A stretch of DNA of 32,875 bases from Scytonema sp. UIC 10036. GTDB taxonomy: Bacteria > Cyanobacteriota > Cyanobacteriia > Cyanobacteriales > Nostocaceae. The position numbers were made by a program, and so were the translations under genes. The notes under the pieces were generated by a model. It saw only the letters and a program-made list of their open reading frames with translations, made no database searches and had not been told where the DNA came from. This document shows positions 31,975-32,875 of the stretch, piece by piece. Each line of letters opens with the position of its first letter. Position 1 is the stretch's first letter. The stretch covers positions 1 to 32,875 of the forward strand of contig NZ_WJFC01000147.1 of assembly GCF_009725235.1 (NCBI RefSeq), written 5' to 3'.

Positions 31975-32721
31975 CTATGCAGCCACGACTTCAGAATGAG
32001 TTTCTGAAGACTTAGCATCTTGCACCATTGAGCGAGAATTATTCTTGCCCTGCAACATATTTCCAGCAAATGCTAACATGGCGTTTGTTTTACGAGTACG
32101 CCATTCATTTATAAGTTTTTCTACACTAGCAGCTGGCATTCGCCGCATCATTGCTTCGTAAATGTAAGCAGCATGACCGGTTTCATCTTTGGCAATACTC
32201 AAGATTCCCAATTTCAAGTTGCGCGTGACTGGATCGTTTTCGGGTAAGACATTTGCCATGCGGGTAAAGTCTTTACTTGCATCTAACTCTAAAATGTAGG
32301 TGCTACCCATGAACACATCCCAATCAATCACTTCTGGTTTGAGTTGTTCTTGAGAATAGCCCTCGAAGAAAGCTGCAAAAAAGGGGCTGCGGCGTTCTTG
32401 TGATTTATTTTCCTGAGTGTTTTTTGGCAAATTTTTAAAATCTATAACTTCTTTATTAAGTTGCTTTAAGGCGTGGGCAAAAATTTGACCGTGCTTGGTT
32501 TCATCAGATGCGTGTTGTGCCAGTTTTTCTGCAAGCCATGTATCACCTTCTGCTGCGGCGCGATCGCTGAGTCCGCTCAGCAAAGGAACAGAACCAGACT
32601 CTGCCAATTGAAATCCTGCTAGAACATTGGGGCGAGTTTTAGGGTCACGGATTTGAGCGGCAAAGTAGTAGGCGCTGACACCAGAACCAACCAAGTGCAT
32701 GAAGTAAGAAGAGAGGTTCAT
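31975..32721 (-). CDS. Ferritin-like di-iron protein
   Basis: 248 aa from the ATG at 32721. A TTG at 32727 is also open. A four-helix bundle carries two EXXH motifs, DETKHGQIFAH (about residue 74) and KDETGHAAYIYEAM (about 178). Additional helix glutamates (LAESGSVPLLSGL and STYILELDASKDF) complete a carboxylate-bridged di-iron site. It is related to the broad ferritin-like/di-iron oxygenase group. The reaction is unknown, and it does not look like ferritin itself or the aldehyde-deformylating oxygenase. The C-terminal 30 residues are low-complexity. No clear ribosome-binding site and no neighbouring partner. Confidence 0.75.
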   Translation of the reverse strand: MNLSSYFMHLVGSGVSAYYFAAQIRDPKTRPNVLAGFQLAESGSVPLLSGLSDRAAAEGDTWLAEKLAQHASDETKHGQIFAHALKQLNKEVIDFKNLPKNTQENKSQERRSPFFAAFFEGYSQEQLKPEVIDWDVFMGSTYILELDASKDFTRMANVLPENDPVTRNLKLGILSIAKDETGHAAYIYEAMMRRMPAASVEKLINEWRTRKTNAMLAFAGNMLQGKNNSRSMVQDAKSSETHSEVVAA

Positions 32722-32875
32722 GAGCAATTGAAGCTAATGATGGGAAGTTACATTTCTTATACTAGTCTTCATTTTTTGATTGAGGTGATAAATTTTTCTT
32801 GAGGAGTCGCAAGATCCCAGATTTATCCAAGGAGAAATCTGGTCAATGGGAAACGACACCCCCAACCTCTAGCCC
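32722..32875. other. Intergenic edge of window
   Basis: No gene is seen in the last 154 bases. The AT-rich stretch 32750-32800 is a plausible promoter region for the ferritin-like gene. Confidence 0.4.

Overview
The window reads as a chromosomal accessory region of a filamentous, probably Nostocales-type, cyanobacterium. The evidence is frequent HIP1 octamers (GCGATCGC), heptanucleotide tandem repeats between genes, an SLH-domain iron-type porin, a short CoxC subunit, DUF1822/CHAT remnants and an MHYT-GAF-LOV-MCP photoreceptor. No rRNA, tRNA or CRISPR array was seen. The DNA is gene-sparse and full of broken genes, palindromic repeats and toxin-antitoxin loci.

Layout. 1-1.7 kb: end of a cytochrome oxidase locus (ctaE/coxC) and two small unknown genes. 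1.7-3.7 kb: an IS605-like element with divergent genes, an intact TnpB and a tnpA broken by an amber codon and a frameshift. 3.8-7.3 kb: SLH porin and an archaeal-type aspartyl-tRNA synthetase. 7.7-9.0 kb: a wrecked ABC-2 exporter operon (internally deleted ATPase, intact permease, truncated second permease). 9.0-11.1 kb: a VOC protein, a tandem SRPBCC (AHSA1) protein and an ArsR regulator, with a 38-bp perfect palindrome in front of the VOC gene. 11.6-14.9 kb: an unknown protein, a 5'-truncated helicase with a nuclease-like tail, and a 5'-truncated DUF3574 gene meeting the helicase at one breakpoint. 15.0-19.9 kb: azoreductase, then a 1.7-kb segment (alpha-2-macroglobulin fragment, hicAB) bounded by 112-bp direct repeats, then a GH31 alpha-glucosidase. 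The right repeat supplies the leader and first codons of the GH31 gene. 20.5-23.3 kb: a large photoreceptor/chemoreceptor. 23.5-26.3 kb: a UPF0175/DUF3368 toxin-antitoxin pair, an L,D-transpeptidase-like protein, and remnants of DUF1822, CHAT, DUF5615 and PIN genes. 26.3-31.8 kb: a GNAT protein, a TnpB remnant joined to an AraC C-terminus, then an alpha/beta hydrolase, a SnoaL-like protein and an aldo/keto reductase, followed by a possible AraC N-terminal fragment. 31.9-32.7 kb: a ferritin-like di-iron protein.

The most notable signals are structural. Repeats have been inserted in frame in two reading frames (GH31 and TnpB). A 41-nt hairpin occurs twice with compensatory base changes. The GH31 leader is duplicated with its start codon changed to ATA. 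The ABC ATPase was probably collapsed by a deletion at a HIP1 site. No intact unknown multigene system is clear. The best candidates for new biology are the photoreceptor with its degenerate bilin-type GAF, the orphan TnpB, and the ArsR/SRPBCC/VOC locus. All family names are from reading the sequence and were not searched.
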